A DNA stretch of 64,000 nucleotides from DASWJZ01 sp963739005 (lineage in GTDB: Bacteria; Pseudomonadota; Alphaproteobacteria; Rhizobiales; Afifellaceae): positions 62,001 through 126,000 of the forward strand of contig CAVTYQ010000001.1 in assembly GCA_963739005.1 (NCBI GenBank), in the 5' to 3' direction. The position numbers were made by a program, and so were the translations under genes. The notes below the pieces were generated by a model that saw nothing but the letters and a program-made list of their open reading frames with translations, ran no database searches and was not told the DNA's origin. Of this stretch, positions 17,443 through 25,574 are shown piece by piece (the first letter of the stretch is position 1; every line of letters begins with the position of its first letter).

Positions 17443-18777
17443 CTAACGCCGCAGGAGGCGCAGGAGCACGCGCCGCTCCGGTGGCACCGACTGCTCGGCA
17501 AGTGCGCGGCGCCGCGCGATGTAGTCGGCCGCCACGGCGCGCCGCTCAAGCAGCGCCTGGTATTCCGCCGGCGTCAGCGTCGCGCGCGCAGGAATCCCGT
17601 CGCTGTCGTAGAACGGGAGCGGCAGGGCGCTGCCGTCGGGCTGGGGCCGCGCGTCGATCGGGGCGCTCGACGCGACCTGGTGCGCCGTGGTCGAGGACGG
17701 CGACGTGAAGCTCAGCCCGGCCGGCGGCTCGGGGCGTGGCGAGGGGAGCCGCGCGACCAGGGGCGCGTCCGCATCAGTCGTGGCCTCGTCGAGCTCGTCC
17801 GGCGGCGTCGCAGCATCCTCAAGGACGGGCTCCGGCGGCGCGGACTCGTCGACGACGGGCGCATCCGGTTCGGCAAGCGCGACGGCTTCCTCGGATGCGT
17901 TGGCGGTCGGGGCGGGGACTTCGGCCGGCGTGTCTTGAAGGGCGGCAGTAACATCAGGCTCCGGGGCGCCGTGCGCCACAGCGGACGCGGCGTCGTCGGC
18001 GAGCGAATCCGCCGGCGGGATGCTGGCGGTGACGGCCGGCGCGGTCGTGGGCTCAGGCTTGGCCGAGGCCGGGATGATGCTCGCCGTCGTCTGCGGCGCA
18101 GGCGCGTCGACGGGCGGCGCGGCCATCGCCGGCACTGCCATCGCGGGCGCCGCGTCGGCGATCTCGGCGCGATGGTTATCCCAGAAGTTCGCCGCTCCGG
18201 CGAAGCCAAGGATGAGAAGCCCGATCGCCGCGACGATCGCCGGGCCGCTCCCCATGCGCCTGTCGGGAAGCGCGTCAACGGGGGTGACGGCGACCGTCTC
18301 CGCCGCGAGCTCGATCATCGGGGCGGAGGCGTCGGAGAAATATGGCTCGGAGACCGGCGCGGCGTCGCGTTTGCGCTTGCGGGCGCGGCCCTTCGGCTTC
18401 GCCTCTGCGGTGGGGGGCGGGGTCACGATCACGGCCGGCGCGGGCTTGCCGAAATGCGGCTCCTGCCGGCCGGCGAAGGTGTCGCGTTTCCACAGGCGGT
18501 CCTTCTCAAGAAGGATCTCGCGCTCCAGGAAGGCGATCGCGTCGTCGGTCCGGCCCTCGCGCCACATGGCGAAGGCGACGCGCTCCGCCTCGCGGTCGTC
18601 GAGGGAGGCGGCCGGCTCAAGAGTCGGCTCACGGCGGGCCGGAACCTTGTCGGTTCCCGTAGCGGCGCGCGGCGCGCCAGCAAGATCGCGCGGCACGACC
18701 GTCAGCGCTCCGGCTCCGGTCGAATGCGCGTCTTCCGCTGCAGCGTTCGTCGAATCGAAACTTGCGTCATCAAGCAT
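17443..18777 (-). CDS. Ala/Pro-rich single-pass membrane protein of unknown function
   Basis: 444 residues. The N-terminal third is charged, with a helical stretch (REAERVAFAMWREGRTDDAI) suggestive of a short repeat or bundle. A Lys/Arg-rich patch (KPKGRARKRKRD) precedes one predicted membrane helix at about residues 182-198 (AIVAAIGLLILGFAGAA). The next 170 residues are low-complexity Ala/Pro/Glu/Asp, ending in a conserved-looking LTPAEYQALLERRAVAADY region. This layout (cytoplasmic head, one helix, disordered periplasmic tail) occurs in Hyphomicrobiales hypothetical proteins. The ATG at 18777 has GGAGG 9 bp upstream. It converges with the RND gene. Confidence 0.6.
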   Translation of the reverse strand: MLDDASFDSTNAAAEDAHSTGAGALTVVPRDLAGAPRAATGTDKVPARREPTLEPAASLDDREAERVAFAMWREGRTDDAIAFLEREILLEKDRLWKRDTFAGRQEPHFGKPAPAVIVTPPPTAEAKPKGRARKRKRDAAPVSEPYFSDASAPMIELAAETVAVTPVDALPDRRMGSGPAIVAAIGLLILGFAGAANFWDNHRAEIADAAPAMAVPAMAAPPVDAPAPQTTASIIPASAKPEPTTAPAVTASIPPADSLADDAASAVAHGAPEPDVTAALQDTPAEVPAPTANASEEAVALAEPDAPVVDESAPPEPVLEDAATPPDELDEATTDADAPLVARLPSPRPEPPAGLSFTSPSSTTAHQVASSAPIDARPQPDGSALPLPFYDSDGIPARATLTPAEYQALLERRAVAADYIARRRALAEQSVPPERRVLLRLLRR

Positions 18778-19048
18778 CAGGGCCCGCCTCCGGTTACGCG
18801 GAAGAATGCCGCAAACTACCCAAATGCCCCCATGCCGGCCGTGCACGGGCATGCCGACGCCCGAGCACGACGTTAGCCCTTAAAGCGGGGCAAACATGTG
18901 GCGATGTCAAGAAGAACAAGTGCGCGCTGAACGGGCGGTGAATAAGTGTCGTCGCCTTGTCAAAGAATGCAGCCAACTCGCAGCGATGGCGTCCGGCGAA
19001 ATCGGTGGAGGGACGCACTTCTCCGAGCCGGCTGAGCGCCGTCGCGGG

Positions 19049-19294
19049 TCAGGCCCGCGGGGGCGCGCGGTCGCCGAGATGCGCCGCCCGTTCAGCGGGG
19101 TGACGAACCGAGCCATCGATATCGCGGCGGTTGATGCCGATGTCGCGGAGCATGCGGTCGTCCAAGAACGAGAGCCGCCGCAGGTCGCGGCGGACCTTCA
19201 ACTCCAGCGCCGTCCGCCTGAAGAGACGCCCGACGCGGGCGGCGGCAATTTGACGGGCAAGCAGTTCCAGGCGCCGTTCGACAGCATGGCACAT
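19049..19294 (-). CDS. DUF1127 domain-containing protein
   Basis: An 81-residue basic protein. The C-terminal part of the core, LRRLSFLDDRMLRDIGINRR, is the DUF1127 (YjiS-like) signature, an Arg-rich helical motif found in many small alphaproteobacterial proteins, some linked to RNA turnover, phosphate or stress responses. It lies alone between the Ala/Pro-rich gene and the AraC-type regulator. The surrounding 18778-19048 and 19295-19428 intervals contain no other gene I can support. Confidence 0.75.
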   Translation of the reverse strand: MCHAVERRLELLARQIAAARVGRLFRRTALELKVRRDLRRLSFLDDRMLRDIGINRRDIDGSVRHPAERAAHLGDRAPPRA

Positions 19295-19428
19295 GCTCGC
19301 GCTCCGTCGCGGCGTCGGGGGAGCGCTAGATCGGCGAACTCGCTTCGGAAAGGCAGGGGCGTTTTCGACAATATGGGGGGGCGAACACGACAGAAGGCGG
19401 CGCGGGGCGGTTGACGCCCACGATTTGC

Positions 19429-20424
19429 CTAGGCGGCCGAGGATTGAATCGATTGCCCGTAGCGCTCGCGATAGGCGCCGGGCGGGAGCCCAACGTGACG
19501 CTTGAAGAGATTGCGGAAGAAGGCGACGTCCTCGTAGCCGACGGCGAGGCCGACTTCCTGGATCGTCATGCGGTCTTCCTCAAGCATCCGCTTCGCTGCG
19601 TCGGTCCTGATCCGCTGCAGGTAGGCAAGCGGCGTCTCGCCGGTCGCCGCCTTGAAGCGGCGGAGAAACGTTCTCGGCGTCAGCGCCAGATCTTCCGCCA
19701 GCTTGTCGAGATCGACGTCGTCGGGGAAATGATTGTGCAGCCAGTCCTCGGCCCGGCGGACGACAGGGTCGGCATGGTCGGTGCCGAAGGGAACGACCGA
19801 GAAGCCGGTCTGATAGGTGCGCGGCATCTGCACCACGAGCGACTTGGCGCAGCCGATCGCGATGTCGCGGCCGCAGAGCTTCTCGACGATATAAAGCGCG
19901 AGATCGATGGAGGCGTAGACGCCGCCGCCGCAAAGCACGCCGCGATCCTCGGTGACGAGGAGCTGTGGCTGCCAGTCGACCTTCGGGTAGCGCTTCTTAT
20001 AGAGGTCGGCGATCGCCCAATGGGTCGTGGCGCGGCGTCCGTCGAGAAGGCCCGCCTCCGCCAGGATGGCGACGCCGGTGCAGACGCCGGCGATGAGCGC
20101 GCCCTTCTCATGCAGCGCGCGCAGCCACGGAATCGCCGGCGCGCTCTTCTTGAGCATCACGTCGATATCCGTTCCGCCGGAGGGTATCAGCACGAGGTCG
20201 GTTTGCCCGACGGCGGACAAGGGCTTGTCCGGAATGACGCGCACGCCGGCGCCGCCGACGACCGGCTTTCCGTCGACCGAGACGGTGGTGACGGTGAAGC
20301 GCGGCTCGGGCACGGAGCTCACGCAAAGGTTCCATCGAGTCCCCGCGGCGTAGAAGACCTCGAGCGGCGCGATCGAGGACGAAACCGAACCGTCTGGACA
20401 ATAAAGGATGGTGACATCAATCAT
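19429..20424 (-). CDS. GlxA family transcriptional regulator (DJ-1/PfpI domain plus AraC-type HTH)
   Basis: 331 residues. The N-terminal 200 residues form a DJ-1/PfpI-like amidotransferase fold with the nucleophile-elbow region ALIAGVCTGVAILAEAGLL. The last 100 residues are an AraC/XylS double helix-turn-helix: LAEDLALTPRTFLRRFKAAT and VGLAVGYEDVAFFRNLFKRH. Such regulators often respond to quaternary amines or catabolic ligands; the ligand here is unknown. It is divergent from the DUF4242 gene with a 123 bp shared promoter region. Confidence 0.9.
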   Translation of the reverse strand: MIDVTILYCPDGSVSSSIAPLEVFYAAGTRWNLCVSSVPEPRFTVTTVSVDGKPVVGGAGVRVIPDKPLSAVGQTDLVLIPSGGTDIDVMLKKSAPAIPWLRALHEKGALIAGVCTGVAILAEAGLLDGRRATTHWAIADLYKKRYPKVDWQPQLLVTEDRGVLCGGGVYASIDLALYIVEKLCGRDIAIGCAKSLVVQMPRTYQTGFSVVPFGTDHADPVVRRAEDWLHNHFPDDVDLDKLAEDLALTPRTFLRRFKAATGETPLAYLQRIRTDAAKRMLEEDRMTIQEVGLAVGYEDVAFFRNLFKRHVGLPPGAYRERYGQSIQSSAA

Positions 20425-20547
20425 CTGCGCGTCTCATCGGGTGGCGAAATCGCCCTCCTAGAATGACACTTTCGACACTCGCTGGACAACACGGAATCCG
20501 GCTGAATGCCGCCATAGGGTGGCGGCTGAAGATTGGAGAGCAACGCA

Positions 20548-20733
20548 ATGAAGAAATACGTCATCGAGCGCGTCGTCGCTGGCGTCGGCGGAAACGACCA
20601 GAACGGGCTCAGCGGAATTGCGCACAAATCCAACAGCGCTCTCGCCATCCGCGAGCATGCGCGGCTTTCCGGCTTTCCCGCCAACGTCATCACCGAAGTG
20701 AAGGCGGTGATCGATCCGGCGACGGCCGTCTAG
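20548..20733 (+). CDS. DUF4242 domain protein with an apparent internal in-frame deletion
   Basis: 61 residues. The start MKKYVIERVVAGVG and the end REHARLSGFPANVITEVKAV match the two ends of DUF4242 (SCO4226-like) proteins, which as I recall are about 90 residues with a middle segment of the form ESYVTDDKxYCVYxAP. That middle block of about 30 residues is missing, and the flanks are joined in frame at SNSALA-IREHAR. The start is set by GGAGAG 7 bp upstream of 20548. A strong terminator follows. The product is unlikely to fold as the normal ferredoxin-like domain. Confidence 0.7.
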   Translation: MKKYVIERVVAGVGGNDQNGLSGIAHKSNSALAIREHARLSGFPANVITEVKAVIDPATAV

Positions 20734-20749
20734 GCCACGGCAGCGATTT

Positions 20750-20785
20750 CGTTCCGGGCCGGCCTAAGCGGCCCGGAACGCTTTC
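20750..20785 (+). terminator. Rho-independent terminator of the DUF4242 gene
   Basis: A 12 bp perfect stem, CGTTCCGGGCCG (20750-20761) / CGGCCCGGAACG (20769-20780), with a 7 nt loop, then CTTTC. The short T run makes it intermediate in quality; it may also serve the convergent gene at 20832. Confidence 0.7.
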
Positions 20786-20831
20786 AGGTCCCTCGCTCTA
20801 CCCGATCCTGAGCGCGCCGAGGCAACCGGCC

Positions 20832-21119
20832 TCAAGCGCCCGCGACCGCGCGGCAGGCGAGCCGCTGCGCCATCATCGCGGCGCCGTCGTCTTCCTGGGC
20901 TTTATGCGCTTTTTTCGAACGCACCGTGACGAGCTTCGCCTGCGTACGGAGGCCGTCCTCGGCCTCGCCCTTTGTTATCGCGAGGAGGGACGCTAGCAGA
21001 GGATGGCCGCGCAGCTCGCTCTCCGAGCGAAGCCGCTCCAGAAGCTCCGCCGCGTTCCTGAGGAACGCCTGATCGGAGACGGGGGGAAGATATACGACTG
21101 TGGGTAGACTGGCTGACAT
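20832..21119 (-). CDS. Hypothetical protein, 95 residues
   Basis: A small soluble, mostly helical protein (SDQAFLRNAAELLERLRSES) without a recognised domain. The ATG at 21119 has GGAG 6 bp upstream on the coding strand, which favours it over an in-frame GTG at 21185. The tail is Ala/Arg-rich. It is isolated between the DUF4242 terminator and the DUF2182 gene. Coding status rests on the ribosome site and on composition, not on a known family. Confidence 0.45.
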   Translation of the reverse strand: MSASLPTVVYLPPVSDQAFLRNAAELLERLRSESELRGHPLLASLLAITKGEAEDGLRTQAKLVTVRSKKAHKAQEDDGAAMMAQRLACRAVAGA

Positions 21120-21263
21120 CTGCCTCTCCGGCCGAAGAAAACGCGCCCCTTCCCGAGCCCGAAGCTTGGCTTGGAGTTTGTCCACAATAGGACCGCGCGG
21201 TGGAGAGACCGGGGCTCCACAATTGTCGCTCCGGCCGTCATCCGGCCGATCGCAAGGTAGCGG

Positions 21264-22106
21264 TCAGACTGCGCCGGCGAGCAGCCAGATTCCGACCGCG
21301 CCGATCAAAGCGCCGGAAATCCGCGAGATCAGTCGCCCGGGGACAATTTTCTCGAAGAGGATGAGAATCGTCAGGCCGGCGATCCAGAGCAGATTCATGA
21401 TGCCGCCGACGAAGAGCAGCGCCATCAGAGCGAAGCAGCAGCCGAGGCAATAGGCGCCATGCGCGGCGCCGAGGCGAAACGCCCCGAGCACGTCGCGCCG
21501 AAAGCCGCCATGCGCCGTCAGGAAGCCGAGAGGCGCCTGGCACGACCTGAGGCACGTGTCCTTGAGCGGCGTCCATTGATAGATACCGACCGCAACGAGG
21601 AGGGCGCCTCCGACGACGGCGCTTGCCGTCGCCAGCATCGGCGTCAGGAGCGCGAGGGCCGTCAGCGCCCGTTGCGCAAGCGTCGCAAATGCGCTGAACC
21701 CGATCCACGCTGCGATGTAGCCGGCGAAGAACCAGCCTGTCGCGGCGAACGGCGCGCCGCCTTCGGCCGCCTTGCGGCCGACGCTCGTGTAGAGAAGCAC
21801 CATCGGCGCGACCGACGGCGTCATCATGCCCACCATCATCACCGACCACATGGCGAACATGAAGGCGAAGTCGGCGGGCGCCCAGGATCTGAAGCTCGGA
21901 GCGAGGGCGTCGCCGGCGCCGCTCATGTCCATGCCGGCCATGCCGTCGGACGACGCGGCGCCGGAGTGGTTCTCCGGCATCGCCATGTCGGCGGAGAGCC
22001 ACACCACATAGGCCCACGCAAGCAACGTCAGCACCACGAGGGACGCCACGACGACGACGCGGTCCCGCTTCACCAATTCGGCAAGCGCGTTGTCGGCCGC
22101 CTGCAT
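21264..22106 (-). CDS. DUF2182 domain-containing integral membrane protein
   Basis: 280 residues, about six to seven membrane helices. The DUF2182 (COG5486, predicted metal-binding membrane protein) signature is clear: FAMWSVMMVGMMTPSVAPMV near residue 90 and HGAYCLGCCFALMALLFVGG near 220. A Met/His/Asp-rich periplasmic insert (MAGMDMSGAGD) sits between helix 1 and helix 2. The ATG at 22106 follows a TTG at 22109. It lies 44 bp downstream of the DUF1326 gene, and this pairing is widespread in Proteobacteria. The Met- and Cys-rich motifs suggest copper or another soft metal; function is unproven. Confidence 0.88.
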   Translation of the reverse strand: MQAADNALAELVKRDRVVVVASLVVLTLLAWAYVVWLSADMAMPENHSGAASSDGMAGMDMSGAGDALAPSFRSWAPADFAFMFAMWSVMMVGMMTPSVAPMVLLYTSVGRKAAEGGAPFAATGWFFAGYIAAWIGFSAFATLAQRALTALALLTPMLATASAVVGGALLVAVGIYQWTPLKDTCLRSCQAPLGFLTAHGGFRRDVLGAFRLGAAHGAYCLGCCFALMALLFVGGIMNLLWIAGLTILILFEKIVPGRLISRISGALIGAVGIWLLAGAV

Positions 22107-22150
22107 CAACGAAGCGGCCGTTGATCGACGCGTCTGCCGTCGCCGCTCAC

Positions 22151-22780
22151 CTAGCGGATACGCCCGTGCCGGTTCATGTGAATCTCACACCAGTGGGCGT
22201 GCGTATTCTCGAGCTTGATCGCGACGGCGCCGGAAGATTCCGACCAACCCCGCCCGACTTCGGCCTCACCGTATTCGGAGCCGTTCGGAAGCACGATCCT
22301 GGCGCTCAGCTCCTTCTTAGTCACCGGGTTCAGGACCGGTTCGCCGCGTCCCGTCGCGATCCCCTCCGCATGGCAGGCGGCGCGCCGCCCGCTCACGTCG
22401 AAATCGATGCTGATCCTGGTGTGGACCGGATCGCGGACGGTTTCGCACATCGCGGTGTAGATGGAGAAGACCGTCATCATCGGGTCGGTCTCCTTGCCGG
22501 TGAGGATGCTAAGCAGCGCCGCCCTTTGCGACGCGTCCCCGCGCTCGTCGATGACCGGCTGCATCGTCCCGCGGCCCTGATGCACGGCGCCCGGCCACGC
22601 GACGGCGAAGGCCAGGTTCAGGCCATCGAGCCGGGCGTCGCCGAAGCGACCCCGATCGACCTGCAGGAAGCAGATCGCGTGGCAATGGCCTTGGGTCGGC
22701 AAGGCGTTGAACTGACAAGGGCAGCCGTAGGCGCACGTGCAGTTCGAAAACATGAGCCCGTGAATTTCCCAGTCGGTCAT
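22151..22780 (-). CDS. DUF1326 domain-containing protein
   Basis: 209 residues, cytoplasmic by appearance. The N-terminal signature WEIHGLMFSNCTCAYGCPCQF contains three to four invariant-type cysteines (CTCxxxCPC), followed by a conserved GHCHAICFLQVDRG with Cys/His. DUF1326 (COG5588) has no established function. The ATG at 22780 places this motif at residues 3-23; the frame is open upstream but without conservation. It is the first gene of a two-gene unit with DUF2182, consistent with a shared metal- or thiol-related task. Confidence 0.88.
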   Translation of the reverse strand: MTDWEIHGLMFSNCTCAYGCPCQFNALPTQGHCHAICFLQVDRGRFGDARLDGLNLAFAVAWPGAVHQGRGTMQPVIDERGDASQRAALLSILTGKETDPMMTVFSIYTAMCETVRDPVHTRISIDFDVSGRRAACHAEGIATGRGEPVLNPVTKKELSARIVLPNGSEYGEAEVGRGWSESSGAVAIKLENTHAHWCEIHMNRHGRIR

Positions 22781-22980
22781 GGCTCTTGTCCCAATCTCAG
22801 TTCGCCCGAGGAGCGAGACTGCTGCCACCGACCGGCGTTAGCAAGGTCAATCGCCGGCGTCATCCCGGGCCTTCACGGCTTTCATTTGCCTCACCTTGCC
22901 ACCCGAGATTCTCACCTGACTCCCAATATTCGGACTGAATCGATTTTCCGGTAGAAGGCAATTCGCGACCAAGAAACCCT

Positions 22981-23286
22981 TCACTCCTCCGGCTCGGTGG
23001 TGAACATCAGCGGGTAGCCGGCGCGGCGGCCGGCGTCGGTGCCTTCCGTCGCTTTCGTCTCGGCCACGTCCTTCGTGTAGACGGCGACCACGCAGACGCC
23101 GCGCCGGTGCGCGGTGATCATGATGCGGTAGGCAAGGTCGTCGGTCACGCGAAAGACGCCTTTCAGCACCGTCACGACGAACTCGCGCGGCGTGTAGTCG
23201 TCGTTGACGAGGATGACCTTGTGCAACTTCGGCCGCTCGACCTTGGTCTTCGCCTTGGTGCGCGGCTTCACGACGGTCTCGGGCAT
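22981..23286 (-). CDS. clpS: ClpS2-type ATP-dependent Clp protease adaptor
   Basis: A 101-residue second ClpS paralogue. The core LHKVILVNDDYTPREFVVTVL aligns with the ClpS substrate pocket, but the C-terminal half differs strongly from the clpA-linked copy (RGVCVVAVYTKDVAETKATE in place of the HNHGVGECGVFTYEIAETK region). Many alphaproteobacteria carry such a ClpS2, with a pocket of altered specificity and expression in stationary phase in the studied cases. It is followed by no Clp gene. Confidence 0.92.
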   Translation of the reverse strand: MPETVVKPRTKAKTKVERPKLHKVILVNDDYTPREFVVTVLKGVFRVTDDLAYRIMITAHRRGVCVVAVYTKDVAETKATEGTDAGRRAGYPLMFTTEPEE

Positions 23287-23339
23287 CTGCGAATTCTACT
23301 CCCGACCGGGGCGGGGATTGAAGAGGTCACCCGCGCGAC

Positions 23340-23690
23340 TCAGCGAAGCCCCCACATTCCGAGGAGATAGACTTCTCCTGCCGCGAAGAGCGCGCCGAAA
23401 ATCGTCTTGTTGTTCCGCGCCAGCCATTCGGGGAGGAAGATGTCGAAATTGTCGGCGCGCTTCTCGGTGTAGCGCGCGGCGACGCCGGTTAGCGGGCAGC
23501 GCATGCGGTTCGCCACGAGGATCGCGACCTCCACCCACACGAGGAGGCTCAGCCAAAGCGCGGCGCGGAAGTTTCCCATCCAAGTCGTGACCGGGATCGC
23601 CACGATCGATCCGGCGAACACCGCCCAGACAATCGTGTGCAACAAGCGGATTAGAAACAGCGCGCCGGCGCTCGCACGTTCGTCGCTCAC
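23340..23690 (-). CDS. Conserved integral membrane protein, 116 residues
   Basis: Three to four hydrophobic helices (LHTIVWAVFAGSIVAIPVT, ALWLSLLVWVEVAILVAN, IFGALFAAGEVYLLGMWGL) around a polar centre with CPLTGVAARYTEKRADNFDI. The motif CPLT plus RADNFDIFLPEWLAR recurs in small bacterial membrane proteins of unknown function. It sits between clpS2 and the HIT gene on the same strand, 16 bp from the latter. Confidence 0.65.
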   Translation of the reverse strand: MSDERASAGALFLIRLLHTIVWAVFAGSIVAIPVTTWMGNFRAALWLSLLVWVEVAILVANRMRCPLTGVAARYTEKRADNFDIFLPEWLARNNKTIFGALFAAGEVYLLGMWGLR

Positions 23691-23706
23691 CTGGTGGCGC
23701 CGTTAC

Positions 23707-24135
23707 TCAGTCCAATGCCGCCTTGATCTTCGCGGCGTGCTCGGCGAGAAGCTTGCCGTCTGCCATGCCGCCGGCGTGCGGCTTGAGCGGCACGCCTTCG
23801 AAGCGCGGGATCACATGGAAGTGCGTGTGGAACACGGTCTGCCCAGCCGCGGGTTCGTTGAACTGCATGACGAAAACGCCGGGCGAGTCGAAGGCTTTCT
23901 TTACGGCGCCGGCGACGCGCTTCACGGCGACGATCGCGTTCTTCAGATCGTCATCGCCGATGTCGAGCATGTTGCGCGCGCTCGCCTTCGGGATGACGAG
24001 CGTGTGGCCAGGCCCTTGCGGCATCACGTCCATGATGACGAGCACGTTCTTGTCCTCGAAGACCTTCGCCGCGGGCAGCTCGCCGCGGATGATCTTGGCG
24101 AAGACGTTCGAGTCGTCATAGGTGGGCGTGGGCAT
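23707..24135 (-). CDS. HIT family protein
   Basis: A 142-residue histidine-triad nucleotide hydrolase/transferase (HINT-like). The triad HTHFHVIPRF near residue 100 carries the catalytic His. The N-terminal DDSNVFAKIIRGELPAAKVFED is typical of bacterial HIT proteins that cleave nucleoside phosphoramidates. The length is normal. It is followed downstream by the small membrane protein and preceded by a palindromic repeat. Confidence 0.93.
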   Translation of the reverse strand: MPTPTYDDSNVFAKIIRGELPAAKVFEDKNVLVIMDVMPQGPGHTLVIPKASARNMLDIGDDDLKNAIVAVKRVAGAVKKAFDSPGVFVMQFNEPAAGQTVFHTHFHVIPRFEGVPLKPHAGGMADGKLLAEHAAKIKAALD

Positions 24136-24167
24136 TCGGAGCTCCGGACTCTAGGTGGGTGCATTCT

Positions 24168-24281
24168 ACCATCCTCATCCTGAGGTGCGAGCGTCGTAGG
24201 CGCGAGCCTCAAAGGATCGGATGCAAGGCCGTGTGTTTCGAGGCTCCGCGTTCCGCGGAGCATCTCAGCATCAGGAAGGTC
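24168..24281. repeat. Hyphomicrobiales intergenic palindromic repeat (CCTCATCCTGAGGTGC type)
   Basis: The left part contains ACCATCCTCATCCTGAGGTG and then GAGCCTCAAAGGAT. The right part contains TTTCGAGGCTC and then ATCTCAGCATCAGGAAGGT, together forming a long imperfect hairpin. The phrase CCTCATCCTGAGG...CGAGGCTC is familiar from dispersed repeats in Bradyrhizobium-like genomes. It lies in the gap between the GNAT and HIT genes. Confidence 0.65.
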
Positions 24282-24287
24282 GTTTGA

Positions 24288-25523
24288 CTACTCCGCGGCG
24301 TCGTCGCGGGCGGCTTCTTCGTGGCGGAAGGGCGCGTGTTCGTAAAGCATGGTGCCCTGGTATGCGACCTCCCGCCGCTCGGTCGCAAGGTAGTCGGCCA
24401 CGGCGCGGCGGAAGTTCGGGTCGGCGATGTAGTGCGCCGAGTGCGTCATCGTCGGCAGGTAGCCGCGCGCGAGCTTGTGCGCGCCTTGCGCCCCGGCCTC
24501 AACGCGCTTCAAACCGCGCTTCAACGCAAAATCGATCGCCTGGTAGTAGCAGACCTCGAAATGGAGATAGGGTAGATCCTCCACCGCGCCCCAGTAGCGG
24601 CCGTAGAGCGCGTCGGAGCCGATCAGGTTCAAGGCCCCGGCGACAAAGCGGCCGTTCCGCTTCGCCATGATGAGAAGCACCTTGTCCGCCATGCGCTCGC
24701 CGAGGAGCGAGAAGAAGCGGCGGTTCAAATAAGGCCGCCCCCATTTGCGCGAGCCGGTGTCCATGTAGAAGGCGAAAAAGGCGTCCCAGGCTGCCTCGGT
24801 GACGTCGCTTCCCGTCAGCCATTCGATCTCGACGCCGCCCGACAGCGCCTCGCGCCGTTCCTTCCTGACAGCCTTGCGCTTGCGCGACGCGAGCGCCGAC
24901 AGAAAGCCCTCGAAGTCGCCGTAGCTCTCGTCGGTGAAGTGGAACTGCTGGTCGGTGCGGCGGAGGAAGCCGAGCTCGGCGAGGCTCGCGGCGTCGTCCT
25001 CGGGAAGGAATGTCACGTGCGCGGAGGAGGCGCCCATCCGGCGCGTGAGTTCGGCCAGACCGGCGGCGAGCATCTTCTTGCGCTTCATGGCGCGTGGCCC
25101 TGGGGCGGTCAGGAGCCGCGGCCCAGTCACCGGCGTGAACGGCACGCTCACCTGGAGCTTCGGGTAGTAGCGCCCGCCGGCGCGCTCAAACGCGTCGGCC
25201 CAGCCCCAGTCGAAGACGTATTCGCCCTGCGAATGCGATTTCGCGTAGCAGGGCATTACCGCGGTGATCTCTCCGCCTTCGCTGAGGACGGCGTGCCGCG
25301 GCACCCAACCGGTCTTCGCCGAGGCTGCGCCGGACGCTTCAAGCGCCTCCAGAAAATCCCATGAAACGAAGGGGTTGTAGGCGGTCCTTATCGCCGGATC
25401 GAGTATCGCGCGGCAGCCAGCGCCCCATCCGGGGTTGGCGCAAGAATCCCACGAATCGCGTGGGATTTCCGCAATCGCCGGAACGACACGGATCGACGAG
25501 GCGTCGGTCTTGGGTGCTGTCAT
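24288..25523 (-). CDS. GNAT family N-acetyltransferase (DUF482/COG3146, FemAB-like fold)
   Basis: 411 residues. Conserved stretches include NPFVSWDFLEALEASGA near the N-terminus, FDWGWADAFERAGGRYYPKL, KRKAVRKERREA and the C-terminal YLHFEVCYYQAIDFALKRGL with QGAHKLARGY. This is the peptidogalycan/aminoacyl-type acyltransferase family COG3146, with no proven substrate. The ATG at 25523 is the first Met consistent with family length. It is likely co-transcribed with the glycerophosphodiesterase upstream (51 bp gap). Confidence 0.85.
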   Translation of the reverse strand: MTAPKTDASSIRVVPAIAEIPRDSWDSCANPGWGAGCRAILDPAIRTAYNPFVSWDFLEALEASGAASAKTGWVPRHAVLSEGGEITAVMPCYAKSHSQGEYVFDWGWADAFERAGGRYYPKLQVSVPFTPVTGPRLLTAPGPRAMKRKKMLAAGLAELTRRMGASSAHVTFLPEDDAASLAELGFLRRTDQQFHFTDESYGDFEGFLSALASRKRKAVRKERREALSGGVEIEWLTGSDVTEAAWDAFFAFYMDTGSRKWGRPYLNRRFFSLLGERMADKVLLIMAKRNGRFVAGALNLIGSDALYGRYWGAVEDLPYLHFEVCYYQAIDFALKRGLKRVEAGAQGAHKLARGYLPTMTHSAHYIADPNFRRAVADYLATERREVAYQGTMLYEHAPFRHEEAARDDAAE

Positions 25524-25574
25524 TCCGCGTGAGGTTAGGCCCAAACCGCTGCAGTGCAATATCGCGAACTGCCG

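Noticed and set aside
17680..18876. 398-codon forward frame over the Ala/Pro-rich protein
   Set aside because: Gly/Arg-rich shadow of the low-complexity reverse gene, which has a GGAGG site and a membrane helix.
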